Shown here piece after piece: positions 17,997-26,165 of a stretch of DNA of 33,366 nt; the first letter of the stretch is position 1, and each line of letters begins with the position of its first letter. The DNA comes from Pseudoalteromonas sp. SMS1 (GTDB taxonomy: Bacteria > Pseudomonadota > Gammaproteobacteria > Enterobacterales > Alteromonadaceae): the NCBI RefSeq assembly GCF_021530565.1, contig NZ_JAKGBI010000033.1, positions 1 to 33,366 of the forward strand. Direction: 5' to 3'. The notes under the pieces were generated by a model, which had not been told where the DNA came from, ran no database searches, and saw only the letters and a program-made list of their open reading frames with translations. The translations under genes were made by a program, and so were the position numbers.

Positions 17997-18365
17997 TTAG
18001 AATGACTGCTTAGCTGACTTATATATCATTACCAGCCAACCAAGAATAAAACACAAACCACCTATCGGTGTGACAGGGCCCAACCATTTTGCACCAGTAA
18101 GCACTAGTAAGTATAAACTGCCACTAAATAGTATGACCCCAACGCTGAACAAATAACCTGCCCATTTTATTTGCATGCCCCATTTTATCAAAATTGCGAC
18201 CGCTATAATGGCCAACCCATGGGTCATTTGGTATTCAGCGGCTGTCTTAAATATCCCTACGGCGTAGTCACTGACATGGCTTTTCAGTCCATGTGCTGCA
18301 AATGCCCCCAACGCGACAGATAACATACAAAATGTACTACCAATAATTAAAAACAGTTTAGCCAT
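17997..18365 (-). CDS. ygdD: DUF423 inner-membrane protein YgdD
   Basis: The 122-aa protein has four hydrophobic segments (about 4-24, 45-62, 69-88 and 95-115) and the family motif ALGAFAAHGL near the end of the first segment. The start is the ATG at 18365, which gives the usual family N-terminus. An upstream extension to 18437 overlaps the hydrolase and is unlikely. The start overlaps the hydrolase stop by 8 nt (ATGGCTAA), which indicates translational coupling. Function is unknown in the family. The position next to gcvA and rlmM matches E. coli ygdD. Confidence 0.9.
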   Translation of the reverse strand: MAKLFLIIGSTFCMLSVALGAFAAHGLKSHVSDYAVGIFKTAAEYQMTHGLAIIAVAILIKWGMQIKWAGYLFSVGVILFSGSLYLLVLTGAKWLGPVTPIGGLCFILGWLVMIYKSAKQSF

Positions 18366-18999
18366 TAAGTACACTCTCAATAAATTGAACTGTACGCTCC
18401 ACTGCCAATTGCCTATTTTGTGGCTCAGTAAAGCCACTCGCTTTACGTGGCTTTAATGAATGATCACCATCTGGTAACCAGAATAGCTCTGGCGTCTTAC
18501 CAAGTGACAAAGCAGAAACTTCACTTTTGTTGCCAAACGTATCTCTCTCACCTTGTAGCACCAAAAAAGGACATGGAATCTCATCAAAATGATCGACCCT
18601 TAATTTATCTGGCTTTCCAGGTGGGTGGAATGGATAACCATAAGCAAGCACTCCACATACTTGTGCTTGTGTTTCACACACCAACATAGAGGCCATCCGC
18701 CCGCCCATTGACTTACCACCAATAAATAGAGGCAGCTTTGCATCTAACTGAGACAACACAAGCTCATAACGCGCTAACAGCTTAGGCGCACGATCTGGTG
18801 GACGCTTTTTGTTTTGCGCCTTGGCTGTTTCCATGTATGCAAAATCAAACAATGCGACGTTTATTCCTGCATAGGAAAGCTTTTTCGCCATATCCTGCAT
18901 AAACTCGGAGTCACTGCCAGCCCCAGCGCCATGAGCAAAAACAAATTGTGCGACAGGCTCACTTGCTTTGAACCATTGGATTGAAACACGTTCTGTCAT
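18358..18999 (-). CDS. Alpha/beta hydrolase, KANL3/Tex30-like family
   Basis: The 213-aa cytosolic protein has an alpha/beta hydrolase core: an early FAHGAGAG oxyanion motif (21-28), nucleophile elbow GGKSMGGR with S97, candidate acid D153 in LQGERDTFGN and H180 in DGDHSLKPRK. The compact size and the GKSMGGR elbow resemble the dienelactone-hydrolase-like family annotated as KANL3/Tex30. The substrate is unknown. AAGG lies 5 nt before the ATG. It starts 13 nt after the gcvA stop and its end overlaps ygdD, so it is firmly in this operon although it is absent from the equivalent E. coli cluster. Confidence 0.88.
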   Translation of the reverse strand: MTERVSIQWFKASEPVAQFVFAHGAGAGSDSEFMQDMAKKLSYAGINVALFDFAYMETAKAQNKKRPPDRAPKLLARYELVLSQLDAKLPLFIGGKSMGGRMASMLVCETQAQVCGVLAYGYPFHPPGKPDKLRVDHFDEIPCPFLVLQGERDTFGNKSEVSALSLGKTPELFWLPDGDHSLKPRKASGFTEPQNRQLAVERTVQFIESVLNG

Positions 19000-19012
19000 C
19001 TAAACCTTCTTG

Positions 19013-19906
19013 TTAAATCTGTTCTTGTTCGACCATACTAAGCATCCAGTCCTTAAAAGAAACTATTTTGCCTAATTCAGCCTGTGCTTCGCGACACACC
19101 AAATAATAGGCATTTTTACTCTCTAAGCTATGACTAAATGGAATAACCAGACGACCGGCGTCTAAATCCGGCTTTGCCAATACACTGTTACCAAGCGCGA
19201 CCCCTTGACCGTGCACAGCCGCTTGTAAAACCATTGAGGAGTGGCTAAATATTGGACCTGTATTTGCGGGGACATTTCGGACACCAGCGGTTTTTAACCA
19301 CGCTTTCCATGAACGCCGTGTAGTATCATGAAGCAGGGTATGATTGACAAGGTCATTGGGACTATTAAGTGGCTTTGGACCATTTAGTAGCAACGGGCTG
19401 CACAGTGGCACTAAATACTCCGTATGTAGCTTGTGGGTTTGTACGCCATTCCAATTACCTCGGCCGTAATATATCGCAACATCTACATCATCGGTCAGTG
19501 AGTTTTCATCCAGATCTTGTGCTTTTATTCGCACATCAATGTCGGGGAATAACTCATTAAATTTACTTAGCCTTGGCACTAACCACTGAATCGCAAAGCT
19601 TGGGGTCAGACTCACAGTTAAAGAGCCCTTTGCACCTCTGGCCAGCAATTTTTCGGTTGCATCAATTAATTGGGAAAATATATCTTTGATATCTAAAAAG
19701 TAACCCTGCCCTTCTTCAGTGAGCAACAACGAGCGATTTTTTCTTAAAAAGAGCTTGAGACCCAAATGCTCTTCTAATGTTTTAATTTGGTGGCTGATTG
19801 CAGCTTGCGTAACAAACAACTCCTCAGCAGCTTTGGTAAAGCTCAGGTGCCGCGCTGCGGCTTCAAAAGCTTTTAAAGCATTCAGCGGTGGTAACCTTCT
19901 CGACAT
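19013..19906 (-). CDS. gcvA: LysR-type regulator GcvA (glycine cleavage activator)
   Basis: GcvA controls the glycine cleavage operon and, in enterics, the small RNA GcvB. The 297-aa protein has an N-terminal winged helix (about 1-65) with the opening RRLPPLNALKAFEAAARHLS typical of the GcvA subgroup and recognition segment VTQAAISHQIKTLE (32-45). A LysR substrate-binding domain follows (about 90-290). The neighbouring ygdD and rlmM match the enteric gcvA locus, which supports the name. No gcvB-like RNA is visible next to it: the gene is bordered upstream by kdsA on the same strand, not by a divergent RNA. The gcv operon itself is not in the window. Confidence 0.88.
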   Translation of the reverse strand: MSRRLPPLNALKAFEAAARHLSFTKAAEELFVTQAAISHQIKTLEEHLGLKLFLRKNRSLLLTEEGQGYFLDIKDIFSQLIDATEKLLARGAKGSLTVSLTPSFAIQWLVPRLSKFNELFPDIDVRIKAQDLDENSLTDDVDVAIYYGRGNWNGVQTHKLHTEYLVPLCSPLLLNGPKPLNSPNDLVNHTLLHDTTRRSWKAWLKTAGVRNVPANTGPIFSHSSMVLQAAVHGQGVALGNSVLAKPDLDAGRLVIPFSHSLESKNAYYLVCREAQAELGKIVSFKDWMLSMVEQEQI

Positions 19907-19955
19907 AGCAGGACGCCTTTACATGTTTTTAAGTCAGGTTTTTTATATGAGCTAA

Positions 19956-19975
19956 TGCGCAGCCGAAGCTGCGCA
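19956..19975 (-). terminator. kdsA terminator with UUCG loop
   Basis: Leftward from the kdsA stop, TGCGCAGC pairs perfectly with GCTGCGCA around a TTCG tetraloop, a very stable RNA hairpin. The following bases TTAGCTCATAT are only moderately U-rich. It would separate kdsA from gcvA. Confidence 0.7.
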
Positions 19976-19980
19976 GGACT

Positions 19981-20832
19981 TTATAGGCTTGCGCTTGTAT
20001 CTAGCGGTTCAAAGCTCTTTACCAACTCATCCACTGCTTTCATTTGCGATAAATACCCTTCTAACTTTGCCAGTGGCAGTGCGCACGGGCCATCGCACTT
20101 AGCGATATTTGGATCTGGGTGCGCTTCAATAAACAAACCCGCCAACCCAAGTGCCATCCCACTGCGTGCCAATTCTGCGGCTTGTGCTCTTCGGCCATCG
20201 GCCGAATCAGCACGTCCACCAGGTCGCTGCAACGCATGTGTCGCATCAAATATCACGGGAGCCATGTGCTTCATATCGTCCATACCCAGCATATCCACAA
20301 CCAGATTGTTGTAGCCAAAACTACTGCCTCGTTCACACAGAATAACTTTTTCGTTCCCTGCTTCATTGATTTTCTTAATAATATGACGCATTTCATGAGG
20401 TGCTAAAAACTGTGGCTTTTTAACATTGATCACTGCATCGGTTTTTGCCATTGCCACAACGAGATCAGTTTGACGAGCAAGGAAGGCAGGTAGCTGGATC
20501 ACGTCAACAACGTCAGCTACAGGCGCAGCTTGATAAGGTTCATGAACATCTGTAATGATAGGAACATTAAAGGTATTTTTAATCTCTTCGAATATTTTTA
20601 GGCCTTCGTCTAGACCAGGGCCACGATATGAGTTGATAGAAGAGCGATTTGCTTTATCAAAAGATGCTTTGAATACATATGGGATTTTCAACTTCGAAGT
20701 CACTTCGACATAGTGCTCTGCAATTTGCATCGCTAAATCACGCGACTCTAATACATTCATACCACCAAACAGTACAAATGGTTTATCGTTAGCAACTTCT
20801 GTTGTGCCAACTTTTATTATTTGTGTATTCAT
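19981..20832 (-). CDS. kdsA: 3-deoxy-8-phosphooctulonate synthase KdsA
   Basis: KdsA condenses phosphoenolpyruvate with arabinose-5-phosphate to give KDO-8-phosphate for the LPS inner core. The start I use is the ATG at 20832 (283 aa; E. coli 284). A TTG four codons upstream is less likely. Family motifs seen are KASFDKANRSS (about 55-65), the RGPGLDEGL loop, ITDVHE (about 92-97), KPQFLAPHEM (about 134-143), CERGSSFGYNNLV and FDATHALQRPGG. It closes the conserved hemA to kdsA block but is separated from sirB1 by 455 nt, so it probably has its own promoter. A UUCG-loop hairpin follows the stop. Confidence 0.97.
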   Translation of the reverse strand: MNTQIIKVGTTEVANDKPFVLFGGMNVLESRDLAMQIAEHYVEVTSKLKIPYVFKASFDKANRSSINSYRGPGLDEGLKIFEEIKNTFNVPIITDVHEPYQAAPVADVVDVIQLPAFLARQTDLVVAMAKTDAVINVKKPQFLAPHEMRHIIKKINEAGNEKVILCERGSSFGYNNLVVDMLGMDDMKHMAPVIFDATHALQRPGGRADSADGRRAQAAELARSGMALGLAGLFIEAHPDPNIAKCDGPCALPLAKLEGYLSQMKAVDELVKSFEPLDTSASL

Positions 20833-21287
20833 ATTCAATTCCAAATTTAACTACATATGATGCGTCGCTTTTCGTATCACGCAGCATACTTGTGTGCTTT
20901 CAGCAGAGCTGAGACTTTGTGGTAAAAGCCTATCCATGACACATTTGTCCCCTGCCAATACTTGAATCTTTAATTATATCTTAAACTTGTGGTAATAAAC
21001 GGGTGGGATACTAAGCATACAATCAAGTTTTAATAAACGCACAATACTCGACAATTAATTGACTGCTAATGAAGTCTAAGTTTCACCAGTAAACGCACAC
21101 TGAACGTCATTTGTGGAGACATTTTCATTACGTCATAGCCACATTCGACACACGTATTCCCGCCGTAAAGCAATTACCAACCTTTAGAGAATATAATGTA
21201 ACAACGACTTTGACTACTCACTGTTAGTCGATATATGGACATAAAATTTGACTTTATGCACATACATTTAGATGTGCCCTAATCGAA
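20833..21287. other. Long non-coding gap upstream of kdsA
   Basis: This 455-nt region lies between two leftward genes. Near the sirB1 end there is a weak hairpin GCACAT/ATGTGC (21258-21277). Near the kdsA end ATG-A-TGCGT pairs with ACGCA-G-CAT (20857-20887) with one mismatch. A consensus -10 is noted at 20973-20978. I see no coding frame. A small RNA or regulatory leader is possible but not shown. Confidence 0.4.
20973..20978 (-). promoter_or_regulatory. Possible kdsA -10 element
   Basis: TATAAT reads leftward here, about 140 nt before the kdsA ATG, in an AT-rich context. The hexamers at -35 spacing match consensus poorly. A start near 20965 would give a leader of about 130 nt. Confidence 0.35.
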
Positions 21288-22091
21288 TCAATGCAAAATA
21301 TTATTGTGGTCCGCTAATTCTTCGATTTGGCTTTGAATGATGTCAATTGTCGGATCATCAGGGCATTCGTCAACAAAGTACTGTAAATCATCTTTAGCCA
21401 TCTTTGGACAGTTAAGCTGATTCAATAAATAGCCGCGATCCCGTCTTTCGTATGGATCATCACCCAATAATTCCATCAGCAATTCAACACAACTTAATGC
21501 ATGGCTGAATTTCTCGGCGGCAATAAAAGACCATTTTTGTTGTGCTAGATAGAGTTTAAATGCCTCATCGCCAACAACGATTTCCATGGGCTCTTGATCC
21601 TTTTCAGCATCGTTTTCAGGAGAAATATACCAAGATTGCTGACCTGAACTCGGGTCTATGATGTAACCTTCTTCACTACTTAGTGCAATATGTACCATCA
21701 CTTCGCTTTGCATCAACGCAATTGTTGCATTAAACCCAGCTCGCTCAAGTAAATGTGTTAGTATCAAGGCTAACGCTGTGCTCGTGCCGCTGCGCATTTT
21801 CAGCACATAGCCGATATTATTAAGTAAATACTCAGGGACTTTTTGTCCAGTACCGCTAAATAGCCAAGTCGTATAAAAGGTATCTAACAGTAAGTCCACG
21901 CGCTTATGTAGATCTTTTTCCTTTACGCGCATATCATCAATCGTTAATTCGAACTCAGCTAACAAACACAGAGTTTGCTCGATATCAGCCTGTGCATCCC
22001 AACGCTGCTCAGCATAGATGCTTCTTAGTAACGCTGGAACCGAATAATTCATGCCTAACTCTTGTTGTTCATTAAACCCGGTATGTGTCAT
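21288..22091 (-). CDS. sirB1: SirB1 family protein (transglutaminase-like fold with TPR-like tail)
   Basis: The protein matches the SirB1/YchA family: a central transglutaminase-like region (roughly 45-175 of the chosen form, with the GTSTALALILTHLLERAGF segment) and a C-terminal helical repeat ending in DDPYERRDRGYLLNQL and DLQYFVDECPDDP, close to the E. coli protein. I chose the ATG at 22091 (267 aa; E. coli 269). The ATG at 22052 has a better AAGAG Shine-Dalgarno and would give 254 aa. The frame opens at 22196, but that extension looks non-coding. Biochemical function is not established. It follows sirB2 in the hemA-kdsA block. Confidence 0.88.
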   Translation of the reverse strand: MTHTGFNEQQELGMNYSVPALLRSIYAEQRWDAQADIEQTLCLLAEFELTIDDMRVKEKDLHKRVDLLLDTFYTTWLFSGTGQKVPEYLLNNIGYVLKMRSGTSTALALILTHLLERAGFNATIALMQSEVMVHIALSSEEGYIIDPSSGQQSWYISPENDAEKDQEPMEIVVGDEAFKLYLAQQKWSFIAAEKFSHALSCVELLMELLGDDPYERRDRGYLLNQLNCPKMAKDDLQYFVDECPDDPTIDIIQSQIEELADHNNILH

Positions 22092-22231
22092 AGACTGTAC
22101 TGCTAACCCACGTGTAAATAATAAGGACGTAGTGTAACACTTTTTATTCCATTCCCAAGTGCTATTTTCGGAGGGCGCTGTGCGAGCGAGGAACAAATGT
22201 CACACAGCGAGTCGATTAAATCAAGGTAAGG

Positions 22232-22606
22232 TTATAAAATAAACGCGTTTTTGGTGCCTGCAAGGTAACCTATCGCTGCAATGATGACTGTTGCACCAAG
22301 GAGTGCGCCAACCTGCTTTGCTTTTTGTGTTGATTTCGCAATCACAAACCCTAAGCCGATATAGCCAACGACTAAAACAATCTTTTCCATCAACCAAGGT
22401 TGAGATGACGGTGTTAATCCAGCCATTACAGCAAGGTATACTGCGGATACAAGTAGCACTGTGTCGGTGCCATGACTGGCGATAAAAACCGCTTTTTTAC
22501 TCGCTATTTTGCCCGAAACTAGGCGTGAAATAGAGCGGGTGTAAAACAACGCAACGCTAAGCACTGCAAACGCCATGTGAGTATGTTTTAGAGCAATATA
22601 ATCCAT
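22232..22606 (-). CDS. sirB2: SirB2 family inner-membrane protein
   Basis: The 124-aa protein has four hydrophobic segments (about 9-26, 46-65, 73-92 and 100-118) and the SirB2 opening with conserved histidines in LKHTHMAFA (7-15) and ASHGTDT (43-49). Function in the family is unclear. It was named for an invasion-regulatory phenotype in Salmonella, but the gene is widespread next to prmC and sirB1. It starts 7 nt after the stop of the HD-GYP regulator, so these two are very likely translated from one mRNA. Confidence 0.9.
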   Translation of the reverse strand: MDYIALKHTHMAFAVLSVALFYTRSISRLVSGKIASKKAVFIASHGTDTVLLVSAVYLAVMAGLTPSSQPWLMEKIVLVVGYIGLGFVIAKSTQKAKQVGALLGATVIIAAIGYLAGTKNAFIL

Positions 22607-22613
22607 TTATGCC

Positions 22614-24161
22614 TCATAATTTATCCGGGAAGCGTGTCAAAATCGCTTCCAAATCGTCAATGATGTTATTAAACACCGAGACCAGTTTCGGGTCAAAGTG
22701 TTTACTACTTTGGTTGTTAATTTCTTCTACTACTTCAGGCAAGTCCCACGCTTCTTTGTAGCAGCGACGGTGCCGTAATGCATCATATACATCGGCCAAG
22801 GCAACAATGCGACCAAAAATATGAATTTCTTCGCCTTTGGCGCCTTTTGGATACCCACTACCATCCCACTTTTCATGGTGATCTCGAGCAATCAACGCCC
22901 CTGCATTAACGATTTCTCGTCGCGAGTCTCGCAACAACTGATACCCTTTTTTCGCATGAGTCTGCATCACTTGCCACTCATCGTCATTTAGCTTCGCAGG
23001 TTTGTTTAAGATAGCATCCGGAATACCAACCTTACCTACATCATGAAGCGGTGAAGCGATCCGCACTAGATCAGCTTCTCTATTACTCAAACCATACCCA
23101 ACAGCAAGCGCATGACAAATGTGCGCAACGCGTTTAACATGATTGCCAGAATCCGTAGAGCGCATTTCTAATGCTTCACTGAGGCGATAAACCAGCTCTT
23201 GTTGCGTATCTTCTATTTCGGCTTGCAGCTGCACATTTTCATAAGCAAGCTGTACATTTTGAGAGAAAATTTCAATCAAATGTTTTTGCGTATCCGTGAG
23301 AAATTCAGGGATCCCCGAAACAAACAACATAGACGCATGGTTATACTCACTTGAGCAGTACGAGAATAGATAGTTATCTTTATAAACAATACTCTTTTCA
23401 TTCAATGCTTTTTTACAAGCCTGATACTGTTCTTCGTTAAGCACATCTTCTATCGGCTTACCTTCACACTTCTCAAACTCACCACGCCCCGTAAAGACGA
23501 TTAACGCTTCTCCGTTGGAGTCCGGCTCATTACTTGCAACCAATGACGTGGCATACATTGCTTCATCAACCGTTCCCAGCAATGACGTAAGCTGTTGCAT
23601 CACACCTTCAATAAATTGTTCTATTGAGTGTGTCGCAAAAATATCGCGTGATGCTGTAATGATTTTTTCTAGCCCTTGGCGAGATTGGTCGATAGAAAGT
23701 ATGTCACGGTATGAACGTAAACTAGACATTACGACGGTAAATAGCTTTTGCGCTGTCAGTTCTGTTTTTGATTTGTAGTCATTAATGTCGTAGTTAACGA
23801 TGACTTGACGCTCTGGGGCCTGGCCTGGTTGGCCGGTACGTAGAATGATGCGGATATTATTATTTTTAGCCGTTTCCCTGATGTACTGGGCAACTTTTAG
23901 ACCTGCATCATCGGTCTCCATAACCACATCCAGTAACACAATGGCTGCATCTGGGTGTTCTAACACCACTTTTTTGGCTTCTTCACCCGAGTAGGCACTT
24001 AAAAACTCGAGTTTTTTCTTTTGAAATTCAAAGTCGCTCAGAGCAAGCTTGGTGACGGCGTGCACTTCAGGCTCATCGTCGACTATAATTACTTTCCAAC
24101 TGCCACTTTGCTCGGTTTCAGTGACATCGGTCGGCTCATCTGAAAACAAAAAATCATCCAT
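22614..24161 (-). CDS. Response regulator: receiver, DUF3369 and HD-GYP phosphodiesterase
   Basis: The 515-aa protein has an N-terminal receiver (about 22-150) with D28-D29, phosphoacceptor D78 in VLLDVVM, T109 and K130. A DUF3369-type sensory region follows (about 160-315) with a short coiled stretch near 305-330. The C-terminal HD-GYP domain (about 325-510) has H341, H373-D374 in HDVGKVGIPD, H428-H429 and the GYP motif at 436-438 in DGSGYPKG. HD-GYP domains of this type hydrolyse cyclic di-GMP, controlling motility and biofilm. All metal-ligand motifs look intact. No kinase is nearby. It sits between prmC and sirB2, which are neighbours in E. coli. Confidence 0.93.
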   Translation of the reverse strand: MDDFLFSDEPTDVTETEQSGSWKVIIVDDEPEVHAVTKLALSDFEFQKKKLEFLSAYSGEEAKKVVLEHPDAAIVLLDVVMETDDAGLKVAQYIRETAKNNNIRIILRTGQPGQAPERQVIVNYDINDYKSKTELTAQKLFTVVMSSLRSYRDILSIDQSRQGLEKIITASRDIFATHSIEQFIEGVMQQLTSLLGTVDEAMYATSLVASNEPDSNGEALIVFTGRGEFEKCEGKPIEDVLNEEQYQACKKALNEKSIVYKDNYLFSYCSSEYNHASMLFVSGIPEFLTDTQKHLIEIFSQNVQLAYENVQLQAEIEDTQQELVYRLSEALEMRSTDSGNHVKRVAHICHALAVGYGLSNREADLVRIASPLHDVGKVGIPDAILNKPAKLNDDEWQVMQTHAKKGYQLLRDSRREIVNAGALIARDHHEKWDGSGYPKGAKGEEIHIFGRIVALADVYDALRHRRCYKEAWDLPEVVEEINNQSSKHFDPKLVSVFNNIIDDLEAILTRFPDKL

Positions 24162-24225
24162 ATAGAGTCCTTAACGCTTGTTTCGACGCTCGCTAATTAT
24201 CAAAAATACTACTGCATTCTATGCA

Positions 24226-25071
24226 TCATTGTAACTTTTGTGCCAAAGTCACTCTATCACAGCCTGCCATATCTTTTATTGTAAGTATATTGCCATACCC
24301 CATTTGTGCAAAAATCTCTTTCACACCTTCAGCTTGCTCAAACCCATGTTCCACCATGAGATAGCCACCCAAAGTAAGATATTCCAATGCATGCTTTGCA
24401 ATATGACGGATATCCGCATAGCCATTGTCGGGCGCCACAAGTGCTGAAAGCGGTTCAAATCGAACATCACCTTGCGACAAATGTATATCGTCTTCTTCAA
24501 TATACGGTGGATTACTGACTATCAGATCAAAAGCCTGAGTAGGTACATTTGAAAACCAATCACTTTGCACAATAGTCGTATTGGTCATCCCCAAACGTTG
24601 TTGGTTTTTCTTCGCCAAAGTGACAGCATCCTCTGAGAAGTCTACACCCCAAAGCTGCCAACTCGGCATTTCTGACGCAAGTGACAACACGATGGCGCCC
24701 GTGCCGGTTCCCAAGTCAAGGACTTTCGCATTCGACGGAATGTCTAACGCTAGCGCTTTTTCTACAAGCGTTTCAGTATCTGGACGTGGGATCAAGGTAC
24801 TGCTATTTACATAAAACGGTAAGCTCCAAAACTCACGCTCACCGGTTAAATGCGCAACGGGGATGCCTATACAACGTTGATCGATCAGGTGTTTGAATTG
24901 CTGATACAGAGGCGCTGGTAATTGGGCTTCAGGCCAAGTAAACAAGTAACTGCGAGGTTTGTCTAAAATATGCAATAACAGCACTTCAGCATCAAGCTTC
25001 GGAGAATCAGAGAAAGGGTTTAGACGTTGTGTTGCCCAAGCGATTGCTTGGGCATTTGACAAGCTGGTCAC
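24226..25071 (-). CDS. prmC: Release factor glutamine methyltransferase PrmC
   Basis: PrmC methylates the glutamine of the GGQ motif in release factors RF1 and RF2. I place the start at the GTG at 25071, one base after the prfA stop codon, giving 281 aa (E. coli 277). The frame extends further to 25116, but that would overlap prfA and add residues not expected in the family. Motifs are REFWSLPFYV and TLIPRPDTE in the N-terminal part, SAM-binding DLGTGTG (119-125) and the catalytic NPPY (187-190). The tight prfA-prmC arrangement couples the enzyme with one of its substrates. Confidence 0.95.
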   Translation of the reverse strand: MTSLSNAQAIAWATQRLNPFSDSPKLDAEVLLLHILDKPRSYLFTWPEAQLPAPLYQQFKHLIDQRCIGIPVAHLTGEREFWSLPFYVNSSTLIPRPDTETLVEKALALDIPSNAKVLDLGTGTGAIVLSLASEMPSWQLWGVDFSEDAVTLAKKNQQRLGMTNTTIVQSDWFSNVPTQAFDLIVSNPPYIEEDDIHLSQGDVRFEPLSALVAPDNGYADIRHIAKHALEYLTLGGYLMVEHGFEQAEGVKEIFAQMGYGNILTIKDMAGCDRVTLAQKLQ

Positions 25072-25072
25072 G

Positions 25073-26158
25073 TTAATCGTCGCCCATTGCCGCCAGAAGA
25101 TCTGCTTGATGCTCAAGCAGCAGCGGATCGATAATCGCCCCTAGTTCACCACTCACCACTTCATTCAACCTGTATAATGTTAAATTGATACGGTGATCAG
25201 TAATACGACCTTGAGGGTAATTATAAGTACGAATGCGCTCAGAACGGTCACCACTGCCTACCAAATTACGACGTTCGCTTGCTTCAGCCGCTTGACGCTT
25301 TTCATCTTCAGCTTGCTGTAGTCGCGCACCAAGCACTGAAAGTGCTTTTGCGCGGTTTTTATGCTGTGAACGCTCGTCTTGACACTCAACGACGACCCCT
25401 GTTGGGATATGCGTAATACGAATCGCAGAATCTGTTTTGTTAACGTGCTGCCCCCCCGCACCGGAGGCTCTGAAGGTATCGACTTTAAGATCGGCAGGAT
25501 TGATCTCAATCGCATCCGCTTCAGGGATTTCAGCCATAACCGCCACAGTACAGGCTGAAGTATGTACACGCCCCTGAGATTCGGTCTCAGGCACACGTTG
25601 TACACGGTGCGCACCTGATTCAAATTTCAGTTTGCCGTAAACACCATCCCCTTTGATATTGGCAATCACTTCTTTGTAACCGCCGTGTTCACCTTCATTG
25701 GCACTGACAACTTCAACCTGCCACTTTTGTGTTTCAGCATAGCGGCTGTACATACGGAATAAATCCCCCGCAAAAATTGCCGCTTCGTCACCACCAGTAC
25801 CTGCGCGAACCTCAAGGTAAACGTTATTATCGTCTTTCGGATCCTTAGGTAACATAAGCACTTGTAACTGATCTTCAAGCTCTGAGATTGCAGTTTTGGC
25901 TTCTTTGTACTCTTCTTGAGCCATTTCGCGCATATCTGGATCTGAGTCTTTAAGCATTTCTTCTGCTGTAGCAACGTCTTCTTGTGCTTGCTGATAAGCC
26001 GTAAACGTTTTTACGACATCTTCTAATTCCGAATACTCTTTTGAAAGTGCACGAAAACGGTTCTGATCGCCAATCACTTCTGGATCACCCAGCATCGCCT
26101 CTACTTCTTCATGACGCTCAACTAAGCTTTCTAACTTACGATAGACAGACTCTTTCAT
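25073..26158 (-). CDS. prfA: Peptide chain release factor 1
   Basis: RF1 recognises UAA and UAG in the ribosomal A site and triggers peptide release. The 361-aa length is normal (360 in E. coli). The codon-recognition tripeptide region reads P190-E191-T192 within RVPETESQGRVHTS, a common PxT form. The catalytic G235-G236-Q237 lies in GAGGQHVN and is the methylation target of PrmC encoded next. It starts 7 nt after the hemA stop. Alternative-frame ORFs inside it are shadows; the reading frame is continuous and there is no programmed frameshift of the RF2 type. Confidence 0.98.
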   Translation of the reverse strand: MKESVYRKLESLVERHEEVEAMLGDPEVIGDQNRFRALSKEYSELEDVVKTFTAYQQAQEDVATAEEMLKDSDPDMREMAQEEYKEAKTAISELEDQLQVLMLPKDPKDDNNVYLEVRAGTGGDEAAIFAGDLFRMYSRYAETQKWQVEVVSANEGEHGGYKEVIANIKGDGVYGKLKFESGAHRVQRVPETESQGRVHTSACTVAVMAEIPEADAIEINPADLKVDTFRASGAGGQHVNKTDSAIRITHIPTGVVVECQDERSQHKNRAKALSVLGARLQQAEDEKRQAAEASERRNLVGSGDRSERIRTYNYPQGRITDHRINLTLYRLNEVVSGELGAIIDPLLLEHQADLLAAMGDD

Positions 26159-26165
26159 CTAAATT

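Noticed and set aside
25258..25974. Two long alternative-frame ORFs inside prfA
   Set aside because: They are shadows of the intact RF1 frame. The internal programmed frameshift known in prfB does not apply to prfA, and no disruption is seen.
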